Source: Guadua angustifolia (Eukaryota > Streptophyta > Magnoliopsida > Poales > Poaceae). From it: a stretch of DNA of 64,000 nt. Position 1 is the stretch's first letter. Every line of letters begins with the position of its first letter. This document shows positions 10,621 to 24,008 of the stretch, piece after piece. The stretch lies in NCBI GenBank assembly GCA_036346375.1, contig CM070503.1, positions 5,332,001-5,396,000 on the forward strand, read 5' to 3'. A program made the position numbers and the translations under genes. The notes beneath the pieces were generated by a model. It saw nothing but the letters and a program-made list of their open reading frames with translations, was not told where the DNA came from and made no database searches.

Positions 10621-12760
10621 GGAATTAAATTAAATCCAATCCATCCGATGATCTCCTACAACAACCGTGTGAGGACGCCTATTTCCAACCAATTTCAAGC
10701 AAACAATCTCTCGATTATATTTGAATAATTTTAATCAAACATATTTGTTTATACATGATATCGCCCATGTATTGAAAAATCCTTTTTTTTAAGAAAACCA
10801 TAAATCAGATACGGTTGGAATGATGGTTTGTTGATAAACTGTTGAAGTAGTGGTTGATTATTGATGTGCTGAAATGGCTCGTCCAACGAATGGAGCCACT
10901 AACGTTTGTGTGTGTGTATGGGTAGAGGGTGTCTGGTGTTGTGGATATTTATGTTGCTAGTGAGGTCCTCTACATATGCTAGAATATAAGATTAAACAAA
11001 CTACACTCGACAATGAGTCGTATAATTTTGTATCAATCATAATTTGTGAGAAATGACCAGAAAATGTTGTTCTATGAAGGTATATGATCTCCACAATAAG
11101 TATGTATTAGATAACTAGTTGGTAAGACTAGTATGGGTTTAGTGAGGCATATTGGTAAGATCGTACTGGTAAGACAGGTAAGGCTTGTGTGACAAGACCG
11201 GTAAGACTAGGGAATACTGGCAAGAGCAGTAAGGCCCATGGGGCAAAACTGTTAAGGCCATAGGCACTATATTTAAAATTGGGAGATGAGTATCACCGAT
11301 GTGCATGAAGGCGGGGTACAATTGGTATGCTACGAGTGAGTAAAGAATAATCGATGATACCACGACTAGTCAGATATCAGGGTTAGAGATCTAATAGCTG
11401 AGTAGTGATAGACTTTCTGGGTTCTCAGCTAAGGTCGGGTTCACTATGGGTAAAATGGTATAAATCTATGTAGAATAAAATCATGAATTTATGTGTGTCT
11501 TCCGGATTGGAGACTACGAAAGCTAAGTCTACCTACGAGTGCTAGTAGAAATTTCAAAAATGAAAACATGAACCAAATGTTTTCATAATAAAACCCTATT
11601 TTCCTAAAAAGTGAAATTGAGCAAAATGTATATGAGATGGATGATGAAAAAATTCATATGATGCATTTTGTTATTAATGCTTACTGAGTACTATTATACT
11701 AACTTTTGCTTAACTCTTCCTTTGCTTAAAAAATTTCACCAGGAGCTAGGTGTTCGACTGGAACACAGATCCCCATGGATATTGCCTATGAGGCGTGGAG
11801 TGAGGATTTCTTGTAGGGTCAGGATTACGAAGACTTCAAAGAGGATTGGGTGGAATAGTAGATTGTACGACAGTTTCCATCAATCTATTGGGCATTTTAG
11901 CGTGTGTGTGTATATATATTCATGTTGTAATTGAGGTTTTTGTATGGTACTTGAGGCTCGGAAGACAGTTTTCTTTAGAGAAGATTGGATGTCACTGGCC
12001 GCATGCGGTTAGGCTAGGACAGCCACAGGTGCATTGATTTGTAATAAGTTTTCATTTCAGTCCCTAATTATAGTTCTGCTATAACATTCTGAATATGGTG
12101 TATTAATTGATAAAGTCTCGGGTGCGCGATATTTTGTTAGCTAATATGTCGAGATTAGTATAATTACTTTAGAGTAATAGCGGTGTTATTGTTGTTACCC
12201 TAGGCTAATTATGTAGGTCACCACGATCCGCCCGTTTCCTCGATGAATGGCTCAGGTTCTTTGCAACAACGCCTCTACTAGAGTGATGAATAGTACAAAG
12301 GAACGTAGGCCCTCGGGTTCGGACCTAATGGCCAGTATTATATTGATTAATTTACTGTCACACTATCGAGTGTCGTGAAAAACGTTTTGTGCTCAACGAA
12401 CAGGCGTGGTGGTACCGCTAAGCGATTAATTACAATATGGCCGATTAATCAAAATTTAATAGACGATTATGTGTTCTTATATTAATATATTTATTTATAT
12501 TTAGAATTAATTAGAAATACTTTAGTTACTCAAAATTATTGTAAATTATTACTCTACAAAATGTGTTTTACATTTTATAGTTTATACTTTATCCAAAATA
12601 TACATACTATGAACACTATGAAACAATATTATAAACTAATTTATCATATTTAGTGAATAAAAATAAACTATTTTCATGATTAAATGGGAAAGGGCTGATT
12701 AATCGCAGGATTATACTGTCAATAAATCGTTCGACTATACTAATTGCATTTTTCTGATGA
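10620..12760. other. Repeat-derived intergenic sequence without an intact gene
   Basis: The tract holds AT-rich blocks (12430-12720), reiterated GGTAAGRC motifs at about 11150-11240, and a segment at 11640-12400 that looks like the 3' noncoding end of a gypsy-type element. There is no recognisable gag, protease, reverse transcriptase or integrase motif, and no open frame longer than about 90 codons. Confidence 0.4.
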
Positions 12761-12764
12761 TTTA

Positions 12765-13188
12765 GGTGTGTTTGGTAGAGCTTACCTATTAATTCGTGGA
12801 TCTCATGGAATCGAGTATTACTAGCTCCACCAGATCAATGGAACTAGAGCTGTAACAACATTAAGGGGTGTTGGGGCAGTTTCTAACTTCACTAAAATTC
12901 ATGGAGTTGATGGAGCAGGGTATTTCTAGCTCTCAAAATTTGTGGAGTTGGAGCATGGTTACATTAAGAGTGTTTAGGTAGGTCATTTTGTTTATATTTT
13001 AAACTAAAAATACAAACTTAATTCACTTTATTTTAACTTACATCTTCAAATCTAAGGTGAGCGAGATCTTAAGATAGATTATTTTGTTTATATTTTAGAC
13101 CAAAAATATAAATTTAATTCATTTTATTTTAATCTATAAGTTTCAGATCTCAAATAAAACTAGAATCTAAATCTCTATCAAACAGGCC
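12765..13188. mobile_element. MITE-like insertion with GTTTGGTAGAG-type ends
   Basis: The left end GGTGTGTTTGGTAGAGCT and the inverted right end GGCCTGTTTGATAGAGAT are imperfect terminal inverted repeats of about 18 bp. Ends with GTTTGG are common in grass hAT-like and PIF-like MITEs. The right half contains a diverged direct repeat with about 96-bp period (ATTTTGTTTATATTTTA at about 12985 and 13081). It lies about 240 bp upstream of the PPR start codon. Confidence 0.45.
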
Positions 13189-13427
13189 AAAGTCATTGTT
13201 ACCTATTAATTGGCCAACTCATTAGACGAGTTCGTCGTTCTGTACAACAGTGCCGACTACACACGAACCGGATCCCGGGAGAGGAAACCTTCGGCAGCTG
13301 CAAGCCTGCAATGCGACAATAGGCTGCTTTGGCCAGGCTCCAGACGTACGCTTCTTGAGAGCAAAGCAAAGGCTATGTATAGCCTTCGGCGTGACAGCTG
13401 AGCCGAACGCTTCTCAGCCATAGGCTC

Positions 13428-14906
13428 ATGGCCGCGGCCTCCCCTCCCTCTCTCACCCTCCCCACAACCCCTAACCCCGCCACCCCAAAGCCTCGCCGCC
13501 ACCCTCCGCGGGACGTCGTCTCATGGACGTCCTCCATCGCGCGCCCAGCGCGGCAGGGCGACCTGCCCGCAGCGGCCGCGGCGCTCTCCGCCATGCTCTC
13601 CTCCCCCGCCGCGCCCGCCCCCAACGACGTCACCCTCCTCACCGTCCTCTCCGCTTGCGCCGACTCCCCCGCCTCCCTGCTCGCCCGCCGCCTCGCGTTC
13701 TCCCTCCACGCCGTCGCGGTCAAGCTCTTCCCGAACCACCTCCTCCTCTCCACCTGCCTCGTGCGCTTCTACCTCGCGTCCCGCCTCCCCCACCTCGCCC
13801 TCCGGCTGTTCGACTCAATGCCCGTCAGGTCTGCTGTCACCTACAACACCATGATCTCCGGCCTCATGCGCAACGGCCTCGTCGCCGCCGCGTGCGAGGT
13901 GTTCGACGGTATGCCCGCCCCGGATAAGGTCTCCTGGACGGCGCTCATCGACGGGTGCGTCAAGAACGGGCGCCACGACGAGGCGATCGACTGCTTCTGT
14001 GCCATGCTACTGGACGGTGTTGAGCCGGACTACGTCACGTTGATAGCTGTCATCTCTGCGTGCACCGAGGTTGGCGCGCTCGTGCTCGGCATGTGGGTGC
14101 ACCGGTTCGTAGTCAAGCAGGGGCTGGAGCGCCATGTCCGGGTCGCCAACTCCCTGATCGACATGTACGCGCGGTGCGGGCAGGTGGGGCTCGCGCGGCA
14201 GGTGTTTGCTTCCATGCAGAAGCGGACGGTGGTTTCTTGGAACTCAATGATCGTCGGGTTCGCTGCGAACGGACGGTGCACGGACGCGATCAAGCATTTC
14301 GAGGCGATGCGGAGGGAGGGGTTCAAGCCGGACGCGGTGACGTTCACCGGCTTGCTCACGGCCTGCAGCCATGCTGGTCTCACCGAACAAGGGCTGAGGT
14401 ATTACGATGTCATGAGGTCAGAGTACGGCATTACCACAAGGATGGAGCACTACGGGTGCGTAGTCGACTTGCTCGGCCGGGCCGGGCGGCTGGACGAGGC
14501 GATGCGCGTGGTGGAGACCATGCCGATGCGGCCAAACGAGGTGGTGCTCGGAGCTCTCCTCGCGGGGTGCCGGATGCACGGGGACGTGGACATGGCCGAG
14601 CAGCTGATGCAGCACCTTCTGGAGCTGGACCCCGGCGGCGACTCCAACTACGTGCTGCTGTCGAACATCTATGCGGCCGTCGAGAAATGGGACGGTGCCG
14701 GCAAGGTTCGGAACCTGATGAAAGCGAGGGGAGTGAAGAAGAGGCCAGGCTATAGCGCCGTGGAGATCAACGGCGACGTGCACGAGTTTATGTCTGGGGA
14801 TCGGGCCCATCCGGAGGCTGATGAGATACATGAGATGCTTGCCTTGCTCAGGCATGACATGGCAGGGCATGGTTATGAGCATAGAAGCGACTGCTTGGAC
14901 GGGTAA
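13428..14906 (+). CDS. CLB19: E-class PLS pentatricopeptide repeat protein, CLB19-like
   Basis: A single uninterrupted 492-codon frame, typical of plant PPR genes, against about 500 residues for Arabidopsis CLB19. The N terminus is Ala/Pro/Ser/Thr-rich and poor in acidic residues, as in plastid transit peptides. PPR repeats of the P, L and S types run from about residue 27 to 370; examples are AVTYNTMISGLMRNGLV, DKVSWTALIDGCVKNGR and RTVVSWNSMIVGFAANGR. They are followed by an E domain (about 375-480) with YVLLSNIYAAVEKWDGAGKV and GYSAVEINGDVHEFMSGD. There is no DYW deaminase domain, so a partner would supply deaminase activity. In Arabidopsis, CLB19 is needed to edit the plastid rpoA and clpP transcripts. 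I assign it on remembered similarity, strongest around SWNSMIVGFAANG and GFKPDAVTFTG. The PPR class is certain; the orthology is likely. Confidence 0.85.
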   Translation: MAAASPPSLTLPTTPNPATPKPRRHPPRDVVSWTSSIARPARQGDLPAAAAALSAMLSSPAAPAPNDVTLLTVLSACADSPASLLARRLAFSLHAVAVKLFPNHLLLSTCLVRFYLASRLPHLALRLFDSMPVRSAVTYNTMISGLMRNGLVAAACEVFDGMPAPDKVSWTALIDGCVKNGRHDEAIDCFCAMLLDGVEPDYVTLIAVISACTEVGALVLGMWVHRFVVKQGLERHVRVANSLIDMYARCGQVGLARQVFASMQKRTVVSWNSMIVGFAANGRCTDAIKHFEAMRREGFKPDAVTFTGLLTACSHAGLTEQGLRYYDVMRSEYGITTRMEHYGCVVDLLGRAGRLDEAMRVVETMPMRPNEVVLGALLAGCRMHGDVDMAEQLMQHLLELDPGGDSNYVLLSNIYAAVEKWDGAGKVRNLMKARGVKKRPGYSAVEINGDVHEFMSGDRAHPEADEIHEMLALLRHDMAGHGYEHRSDCLDG

Positions 14907-16424
14907 TGAACTCAGTAACTCCAAGAACGCAGAAAACTGAAGCCTTTCAGTAGGCAGCAGCACTGGATTCTGCGTTTCGAGCTATTTATAATGGCTACTT
15001 CTTTGCTTGTCCGTTCATAAGATGAAGGATCAACATTAGATTAGAACATTGTGGTATATGCGGTTGTTCGGTAATTGTGATTTCCCGTTTCCTGTACAGT
15101 CCCAAGCAAGGGCATTCAGGCCCGATTGGAAACATTCAGGTCCCATTTGGAACACCATAATTTTTCTCGATTCTTACAGAAATTGAATTGCTTCTTGTAA
15201 AATCCCTGTGAAATTTCGTGCATTCTTTTCATTTCTACGTCTTTGATCAAAAAGCACGCCCTTACATAAGCTGAATGCCTTGTATCAATGCAAATCTATA
15301 AAAGCAAATCCCCGATGCTTCTCATGGTACGTTTATCGGCTAAATTAAGCATGGACACTGAAATTCTGGACGTTCTCCGAAGAGAACAAAATTTAATTTT
15401 CCACGTCAAACAGTCAACAACATGGACAATACAGCCAGTTTACATCAGCAACAGAAAGTGAAATGTACAGGAATGGAGATACGATCAGAAAAGTGAACTG
15501 TAGTGTGACTGTGTGAGCCCTGGGCACTCCCCACATAAATACCGCCAGTATCCACATCTTTTGACTCCATATGTTGACACTAGACGGCAACTTCCCGTTT
15601 GGTCAAAATGTTGAATAACTTAGGCGGCAAACATTCATACTCGAGTAGAACGAGACATGAACAGTGTAGCACTGGGGCTTAGTGTGCGTACTTCGGCTGG
15701 ACGCTGCCGATCCTCCTTTTAAACCATTTCCCTTGTTTTCCTTCAAGCACAAAACTCATATTGACGGAGCGTACTGGAATTCAGAAATCTGGCCAACTAG
15801 CACCCATAATTTTAGCTAGCCATTGTAGGCGGGGAATTTCAAAATATGACACTCAATTCGCATGCCTTTCGGACTCTGTGTATGACATGCGGGTCCATCT
15901 GAGTCTATAACAGTGGGCCAGGGTGTCAAATATCGGAAAAACGAATTGTAAAGGTGTCAAATTCTGAAATCTCTCATTGTAGGCAGTGTGTCATAGAATT
16001 TCATCATGACGGTCGTAGGGTGATGGAGCAAACACCAGACAAGCTCCAAAAATCAACCAACAAGGTGTCTTCAATAGAAAATACTTGCCCATATTGTAGA
16101 GTTACCTCTAGCTGAAGGTCTGGATGTGTTTACCAGATTGGAAGCAATTTCAGATCACCGACAAACTATGAACACGGCATAGTGAGCAAGGAACACCTTT
16201 GGACTGTGGGATCATCCTTGATATCAGCAGCAGCTTTCCACTGGTAAGAATGAAATCTATAAAATGCTATAGACACAATTCCGTCAATGCTTTGAGATAC
16301 AACCAACTCAGTCTTTTGTTAGCTGAGTCAGAGGGGATCAAAGCGCCCCTATTTCTTGACGAGAGAATGGTGGAAGACTTACCAGATTATGTACAAGCAA
16401 ATTTGTTGGTAACATGAGAGCACA
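14907..16424. other. Convergent intergenic region between the PPR and MAPKKK genes
   Basis: Both flanking genes end here, so the tract should hold two 3' UTRs. No coding feature, long repeat or transposon end was recognised. A short repeated phrase about GGTGTCAAAT occurs near 15930-15960. Confidence 0.5.
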
Positions 16425-19400
16425 TCAGGCGCATTTATGTTGCAATGGTCTCTGCACAAAAGGGTGCTCCAACAGCTGGGCAGCAGATGGCCGATCATTT
16501 GGATTTGCTTGGACACACCTTATTATGAAATCACGCGCATCTTCTGATAGTGTATTGGGAACTTCTGGTGGTATCCCCCTTCCAATTTTAAGCAAAGCAT
16601 ATGCCTACAAATCGGAAGAAAAGACTGCATCATTGACAGTAACAAAAAACATCCTGTGATAATGAGAAGATCAAACAGTACTACAAGATGCAAATAGAGG
16701 GAAACGGACATGAACAACGTCACTTAGTTTTTTTTTATGTTTGTCCAGTATGCTGTATGGCACTTGCACATATAAACGTAAACAAACAACAGAGTCATTA
16801 TTTTTTATTTAATGAAGTATGCAGCTATTTTATATCACCGTATTTAAATTACATTTCTTGTAGTATTTACAAGTGATAGATTTGCTGATGCTGTTCCAAA
16901 AAACTAAGGTGGCATAAACACTCACCCATTCCATATCAGGGTATGGAACTTTTCCTGTCAGCATCTCCAAAACTGTGCAGCCAAGACTCCATATATCTGC
17001 TGGAGGCCCATGTGGCTTAGCCTTAACAACCTGAATGGGAACATGTCATCATAAAATGTTCACACTTGGTACAATAAGGAGAGAAGTAATATGTTATGCA
17101 AATATTGCTTCCAACTTGGAAGACCAAATTTTATTCCATAACACTTCATGACAAACAAAAGTAATAGTTGGAAGCCCCATAATGCTGTACTTACAAAGTT
17201 ACAAATTTAAAATGCTTAATCGCCAAATCATTTATCAGTCACAACCACTGTTTTTTTTTTTTTTTTGAAACTCTGACTCATCAGCTACAGTTACGGTTAC
17301 TGGATATTTGTTATCTGATATCCACTTGGACCACTTAGACTTATATTCTGAACAGTTTGGACCATAAGGAAATATCTAATGCAAGTTTAGAAAAGGCAAA
17401 AAGATGAATGCAGTAGATCAGACGAACAAAATACGCTCAAAACCATTTTTATCCTTTTCAAATGTAAGAACGTGCTATTGTACCTACAGAAACTCTTCTG
17501 AATAACAGTATAAGACCAATGTAATGTACAACAGGCACCACAGCACAACTGCAGACTAACCTCAGGGGCCATCCAGTAAACAGTTCCCTTGCTAGATCTT
17601 GCCTGACTCAAAATTGACATCTGCAACACGCAGATTAGAAGAGTCAGCACAGCATGGAGTACAGTGATAATTCATCAGGCGTTTGATAAAGTAAGTACCT
17701 CCTTTGCAAGTCCAAAATCAGCCAATTTAACCAATCCACATGCATCAACTAGAATATTTGCACATTTGATATCTCTAGTAACACAGGGAAAGAACATATG
17801 CTCAGTAGGCCAGAAAGAATACAGATGAGCAAATACTTAACAATGGAAGAAAAAAAAATCTAAAGTAGATTATCAAATTGATACAACATTATATTAACTC
17901 ACCTGTGCAGCACATTCCGCTGATGTAGATAGTTCAAACCACTCAAAATCTGCCTTGTGTATGCTGAGACTTGTGAATCTTGTAAACAGTATTTTTGATA
18001 TAAAACTGCCAAAGAGCCTTGAGTAACAAGTTCAAGAAATATATACAGTTTTCCACCTTCCTGCAAGACATTCATCCCACCAATTTTAACGTAAATACAG
18101 AGAATCAGGTTCTCATTACAGAAAACTGGCGCTTAAGCGGTGACAGCATGCAATGTAAAATCGGCATAAAATGAAATCCAACAGAGAAATCTCCACATGG
18201 ACCAAACCTCATCAAACAATTCCCAAAAGGAAAAACAACAGAAAATAACATAAAGTGCATGCTAGTATGGTTATATTCTGAAAAGAAATTTAAGAGCCAT
18301 CAGTATGAGAGAACTACCTTGTCTGTTCCAAAATACTGAACTATATTCTCATGCTCCAAACGACTCAAGAGGGATATCTCCTGAAACCAAATGATTGACC
18401 ACTATCCTCAGTAAAACTTGAGAAAAATCAATGCTTGCTTGGATGTTAAATATAACCAGGCATCTACTAAAAAAATAATATATAACTAGGGTAAAATAAT
18501 AACAAACATAATGTTTGAAGCCAGATAAGCAACATAATTGCTCAAGCATGTCATAACCCATAACTCACGTGCTCAAGCTGGAGAATGCGTTGTTTTGCAT
18601 TGATTCCTTGGTCAACTAATGAGACCTCCTTGACCGCAAAGAAAAAACCATCACTGCAAAAGCAATGTTACAAATCAGTCAGTGAACATTTTATTGCTGA
18701 ACATAAGGGTATGCCTATCTAGTATCTACATCAAATGCTCAAGAACTGAATTTACATTTTCATAAAAAGGCTTTGATGGTATCCACTGAATCTTACAATA
18801 GAATTATAAAATTAGAGGTCCACCTAAATAATGTAAATTTTCCATAGGAAGGGTAACATTAGAGCATAAGCGATTTAGCTACATATGAGCTTTTACGATT
18901 TTACCTCTTGTGACCACCATAAAATTCAAACTAAACTAATGAAATCATTAAGCAACTAATCAAGTATACGATGAACAATTTAACTGGACAACCATGTTTA
19001 TGCATAAGTATTAGAAGGACCAAAACCCCCTCATGGTAGCAGCAAGACCTAGGTGAACAGTTACACTGAAGATGTATGATAGAGCACATCGTACATTGAT
19101 GGGAGTTCGGTATGTTCCCAGCATAAAGCAGAATATAATATCTGTGAGGTCGCTTAAACTCGAAGATTGTAAGGTATCACTTTGAGGTAGAGTTATATGA
19201 GTTTGATATGTTTCATGAAAAGGGCAAGTAATCATGAAAAGTATATGGGGCAATGGAAGATACCGATTGATGGGTAAACCTTAGGGAAGGGCAACCAATA
19301 GGTCTAAAAAAATCCTGATCAGGAAAAGGAAACTGTGTCGTCAACGGTAGACACTCAGATCTCAACTAGAATAGCAGACGCAAAGGCGAAGGTGTAAGTT

Positions 19401-21400
19401 GTTGGAAGAAGAGAGATGTGGGGGACCAACCACGTATTACCAACGAGTAGGTGGAGTTCAGACACGGTACAAACCTATGGTATGGAGGGTTGTGGGAACA
19501 AGAGATATAGTTAACCAAACTACACAAAGAAAGGCTCTTAGGTGGAGGGATCAAGCGGCCAAGCCTTGACACCACTAGGTACATTGCGATGATGTACATA
19601 AGTCCCTATGATGGGGGCACTCCAAAGGTGAGAGGAAAAAAATAGGGAGCAGACTTAGAGCAAATTCTTAGAGGAGCACGATGACTTCAACGGATAAGAG
19701 TCAAAGTAGAGATTGTTAATTATGGTGACTCATATGTAGTTTTTTAGGATTTGGAAATATGTGCTAGATGAATCCTAATAGGATTAGGATTCATATTTTC
19801 TTTCAGTGTAGGATTTCTGCTTGCTTTGGAGGAGGGGATTAAGGGAGCAATATAAACCTATGGGGTGGTCATAGAGAACCTAAACAACCAAGAAGCCACA
19901 AACTAAATCATCTAAAGCAAGAGGTGCACAAGAGAATTAGAGTCTAGGTTATTCTTTAGCACTAGATTTGTGTATAGGGCAAAGATCCGAGAGTCCTAAA
20001 GATTTGAGAGGCAATGAGGGAGCAACAATTCCTTTTACTCTTTTGATGTTGTACTTAAAGAATTTATGGTCGGCTTCATCAAATCTCTCTCTCACACACA
20101 TCATGGTTGCTTTAACATGGTTATTTTGGTTCTCTCTACAAGATTCATCTTCTTCGTTCTTGAGACCGTGCACGCCCGTGTCGTATCTTACAAAACTCTG
20201 ATCCAATCCAGATGGTTGTTGCACATAAGAAAGGGTATTAGAGTGTAACAAAGCTGATGTTTGATCCTCTTTTGATTTACACATAAACCATCAGTGCACT
20301 TAAAAGGAGAGGTGTGATGCAAGAGATGGCAAAATTGTTGTTTGGCACACGAGATAATTGTTATTTGTCAGCATTGATCTACCAGGAATGACTTCAATTA
20401 TGAGCCATCTATTCTGCATAGACCAAAAACATCGCTATTCTTCCTTTGTCGTAATCCTCTTATGATCTTATCAAATCAGCAATGCAAACATATAAACACT
20501 AACAGTTAACATAATAAAACGAATTATGTAATTATCACGTAGGCACATCGAAACTTACTCGCTGATCGCCTCGTACACTGACCCAAACGATCCGCTCCCG
20601 AGATGCTCCCCCTTGAGCCAGGTCGTGATGGTTCTCCTAAACCGCCTATTTGGCGACGGAGAAACCAAATGCTCGATGTCACGTGAAGTAGACTCTGAGA
20701 CAACCAGAGCCAAGGCACTGGCAGTCTCCCTTGTTGCCTCCGCAACCACCTCTCGTTTCCCTTCCTCTCGCGATTTGTCCACTTTGAACAATTTGCCATC
20801 CTCCTCTTCTTCGTCTGCATTATCCTGATTCGGCACAGCAGCGACCTCTGGTCTTGAGGCTTCTGCTCTCTCCGATTCGACCAATCTACTTCTCGATTCA
20901 GCTTCAGGCACTTCATAGGTTTGTGCGGAAACTTCTATAATCTCTGATTGGACTAATTTGATGGCCATCCCAGCTCCCTCCTCCTCCCCGGCTGTCTCCA
21001 TCCTCGTCGCGACCATGACGTCACGTCCCGAAACATCTGGAATCTCAGGTGGGGACGGGGACGAGGACGAACTCCCGGCGCCCGCTCCTGCCCCCGAAGA
21101 CACCTCCAGCGACCTGCGGCGGCGGGAGGTGTTGGGGAGGTGGGACATGGCGGCGGCGTAGACGGCTTGTGGGATGGTGAAGTCCTCGGGGCCGGAGAGG
21201 CCGAGCTTGCGGAAGAGGGCAGCGACCTCCGCGCCGCCGCGGCCGCCGCGGATGCGGAAGCTGGTCTGCGACGCGAGCTCGCCGCCGTAGAGCGCGAGGT
21301 CGTCGGTACCGACCCCGGCGGAGTAGGAGTTGTTCCTCATGGCGTTGATGCGCTCGAGCTGTGGCCGCGAGCGCGGGCGCGGGCGCTGCGGCGTCGCCAT
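16425..21400 (-). CDS. MEKK-type MAP kinase kinase kinase, eight exons
   Basis: Exons on the minus strand are 21400-20559, 18653-18569, 18380-18318, 18060-17903, 17774-17699, 17620-17561, 17030-16926 and 16604-16425. All introns are GT/AG and the phases agree, giving 522 residues. Residues 1-262 are a low-complexity regulatory region rich in Ser, Glu and Ala. The kinase domain (about 263-520) has the glycine loop GSGSFGSVYE, AVKEV with the catalytic Lys about 289, HRDIKCAN (Asp about 384), DFG at 402-404, the MEKK signature GTVYWMAPEVV and DIWSLGC. It ends HPFVQRPLQHKCA. Such kinases phosphorylate MAP kinase kinases in cytosolic stress, immune or developmental cascades. All catalytic residues are present. 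The ATG at 21400 opens a frame that runs unbroken to the first donor. Which MEKK paralogue this is cannot be settled here. Confidence 0.93.
19711..20230 (+). mobile_element. LTR-like insertion in MAPKKK intron 1 (antisense to the gene)
   Basis: Intron 1 is 1.9 kb, far longer than the others. From about 19711 (TGTTAATTATGGTGACTCAT) it holds sequence resembling a copia LTR: a central AATCCTAATAGGATTAGGATT palindrome-like stretch at about 19771-19791, a TATAAACC-type box near 19852, and an end near 20222 followed by a PBS-like AAGGGTATTAGAGTG (compare TGGTATCAGAGC). No pol follows. Boundaries and target duplication are not resolved. The open frames on both strands here are not supported. Confidence 0.35.
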
Positions 21401-21789
21401 GGGCTCCCGCTCCGGTCCGGCGCGCGGTGGCGGTGGGGCTTGCGTGGGGAGCAGAGCACGGCGAGATTACCTGAACGCGTCCTCTCGTGAGTGGGGTTTG
21501 ACTGGGGTGGGGAGGCGTTTGGTTGCGCTAATGCGATGTGTTCATGGCGCTTTGACCTGGTGCGGTGTTTTGTTGCCGTTGGGTGGGGTGAGGCAGCAGC
21601 AGGAGAGGGGAAAGGTTGAGGCGATGTGCGTGTGCGCTTTTATAATGGCGTCTCGGCAAGCGGGTGAACGGGGGCAAGCGGCCGACCGGGTTGCCGCGGT
21701 CATACGTTGACACGAGGCATGCCCGTTTGGCAACGCAGATGCATAGTAGTTTGGTTGGAATGCTTAAAATCTCCATCTATTTATATCAG

Positions 21790-22016
21790 GGTGTGTTTGA
21801 TTGGTGGCATTAGGTTAAATAAGATGCGATAGTTCTGTATCATTTAGTTTCATTATTTTGAGTAAATGGAATGATTTAGCATCTATATGGAATATTCTCA
21901 AATTTGTTTCACACCGTCTAGGACGGGATGGTTCCATTCAAACAACTAAATACATGGATAACGTTTTTTCTTGAACTATCTTATGCATGTACCACTTGGT
22001 ACAATCAACCAAACAC
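21790..22016. mobile_element. MITE-like element upstream of the MAPKKK
   Basis: The left end GTGTGTTTGATTGGTGG and the inverted right end ATGTGTTTGGTTGATT are imperfect terminal inverted repeats around about 230 bp of noncoding AT-rich sequence. It is about 390 bp upstream of the MAPKKK start codon. The following 22017-22840 shows no gene. Confidence 0.5.
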
Positions 22017-22849
22017 ATAGTTAGTGGATCGGAATTTTACACTTTCTAAACAATATATTAGGTGCCATTTGATCGAGCTCTAGAGCTAGGCATTTGCGGA
22101 GAAGCTCGAGCCGCCAGACAAGAGAAAGGTGGCTGAAGGACTCTAAATGATTTTGAAGAGAAGTATCAATCTTATCCTCGTAAGAGAGAGAAAAAAAAAG
22201 ATAAGAGAGGTGCTTTCATGTTTTTTCTTTTGAGATAAGAGAGGTGTTTCTATGTTTTTTCTTTTGACAATTGCATGAATATTATAGCATGAATGAATGG
22301 TAGATAATGATTATTTACCTCTTCGTTTGCTTCAAAATTTATAGAAATTGTATTTAAAGAGAAAACATTGAAGCACTGCTCAAAAGATAAAGGTTGCGGG
22401 AGCAGTTAGGTAAATAGAAAGATTTAGAAACCGAGGCCAACGTATTGGATGAGACACTCCTAATTTGCCAAGTTTAGTTATGACTGCCGGTTCATCTCTA
22501 AATAGCGTCAGCAAGAAAAAACGACAGAACAATAGATCATACATGGTCGTAGATTAGATTTGAACCGATGAAAGTCAAAGTCAGGCAAAGCAGCTAAGTC
22601 GGAAGCACATAACGGAGTCTTAAAAAAAATACAAATATAATAAGCATGTAATGGTCAAAGATGTGTTTTGTAGAAGACAAAAACGGTCGAGGATGTGTCA
22701 CGTGTGTGTGTTCACAGGGAAGGGAAGAGATGCGCAGACACTGATGCAATCATCCCTCAATTAAAGATTACAAGTTTCCTAAGATTCTACGCGAGCACGT
22801 GTCACCGTACACGCAATTGTAAAAAACTCCTTCCATTTCTTCAAATTAC

Positions 22850-24008
22850 GGATAGATCCATGTCGAATAGGTCCTTTGCGATTTTTTGTGAGGAGAAGAT
22901 TTTTTTTTCTAAATCGCGTTTGGATCCCTTGTGCGCCGTTTTACGGAAAAAAAACACCGTTAAATTCAAATCTCGAACAAACCCTTTTTCTAATTTTTCA
23001 AGATAGCGGACAGGTCCAAAAACGTAACATTCAGATCCTTGCTCTTTACATCTAGATCCTTTCTTCGTTTTTCTCGGGAAAAAATGTTTTCATCACCAGA
23101 AATATGTGTGCAGATTTTTTTCCAATCTCGATTTCCTATCTCGATCTCTGATATTTTTTAAATTATGTATTATTACTCTGTGAACGCGTAGAGCGTTAGA
23201 CTCGACAAAAGAATGTTGTCATCTCTAATAATTTTTCAATCTTTTCCCTCTAGACTTTTTCCTCACTGCGGTTTTCCACCTCGGTTTCCAATATTTTCCA
23301 AATAATTCGTCGAAAGAGATATTTCTACAACTCTATCTCTCTATTTTTTTTTGCCCGTTTCGCTCATTATTTCGACGATTTAAAAAATAAAACGGTGTCG
23401 GAAAAAAAAGTAATTTTTTCTAGAAAAAACGGCACGCGTGGCGTATTATGCCGTGAAAAATTTTGTGTCCTTTCAGCCGTTTCGCTCATTATTTCGACGA
23501 TTTAAAAAATAAAACGCTGCTGAGAAAAAAAGAAAATTTTTCTCTGAAAAAGCAGCGCATACTGTGCATGAGTCTCGATATTTTTAGACATGTATTATTA
23601 CTCGGCGAACGCGCAGAGTGTTAGACTCGACAAAGAATGTTGTCATCTCTAATAGTTTTTCGCCCTTTTCCTTCTAGACTTTTTCCCCACCGCGGTTTTC
23701 TAGCCGGTCTCCAATATTTTCCAAATAATTCATCGAAAGAGATATTTCTACAACTCTAGCTCTCTATTTATTTCCCCATTTTGCTCATTATTTCAACAAT
23801 TTAAAAAATAAAACGCTGCCGAAAAAAAAAGAAATTTTTCTATGAAAAAACGAAACGCGCAACGTGTTACGCCGAAATTTTTTTGTTCTTTCAGCCGTTT
23901 CACTCATTATTTCGACGATTTAAAAAATAAAACGCCGTCGAAAAAAAAGAAATTTTTTCTATGAAAAAATAACGTCCGCGGCGTGTTACGCCGCGGAAAA
24001 TTTTCTAG
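22850..24008 (+). mobile_element. Helitron-type element 3' portion with internal tandem repeats
   Basis: The 3' terminus has the classical Helitron design. A perfect 8-bp stem CCGCGGCG (23976-23983) / CGCCGCGG (23989-23996) with loop TGTTA is followed 8 bp later by CTAG (24005-24008) and a host T. Upstream are two direct repeats of about 425 bp (from about 23165 and 23590). Each contains two shorter units beginning CCGTTTCGCTCATTATTTCG (about 23354, 23476, 23774 and 23894). The 5' end is not identified. It has no Rep/helicase coding and is non-autonomous. Confidence 0.65.

Noticed and set aside
13521..14963. Long antisense and alternate-frame open frames across the PPR gene
   Set aside because: They are shadows of a GC-rich coding sequence. 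The 13428 frame alone carries the PPR repeats and E domain.
19949..20284. 111-codon minus-strand frame in MAPKKK intron 1
   Set aside because: It falls in the LTR-like insertion and would interrupt the kinase between exons 1 and 2, whose splice phases agree perfectly without it.
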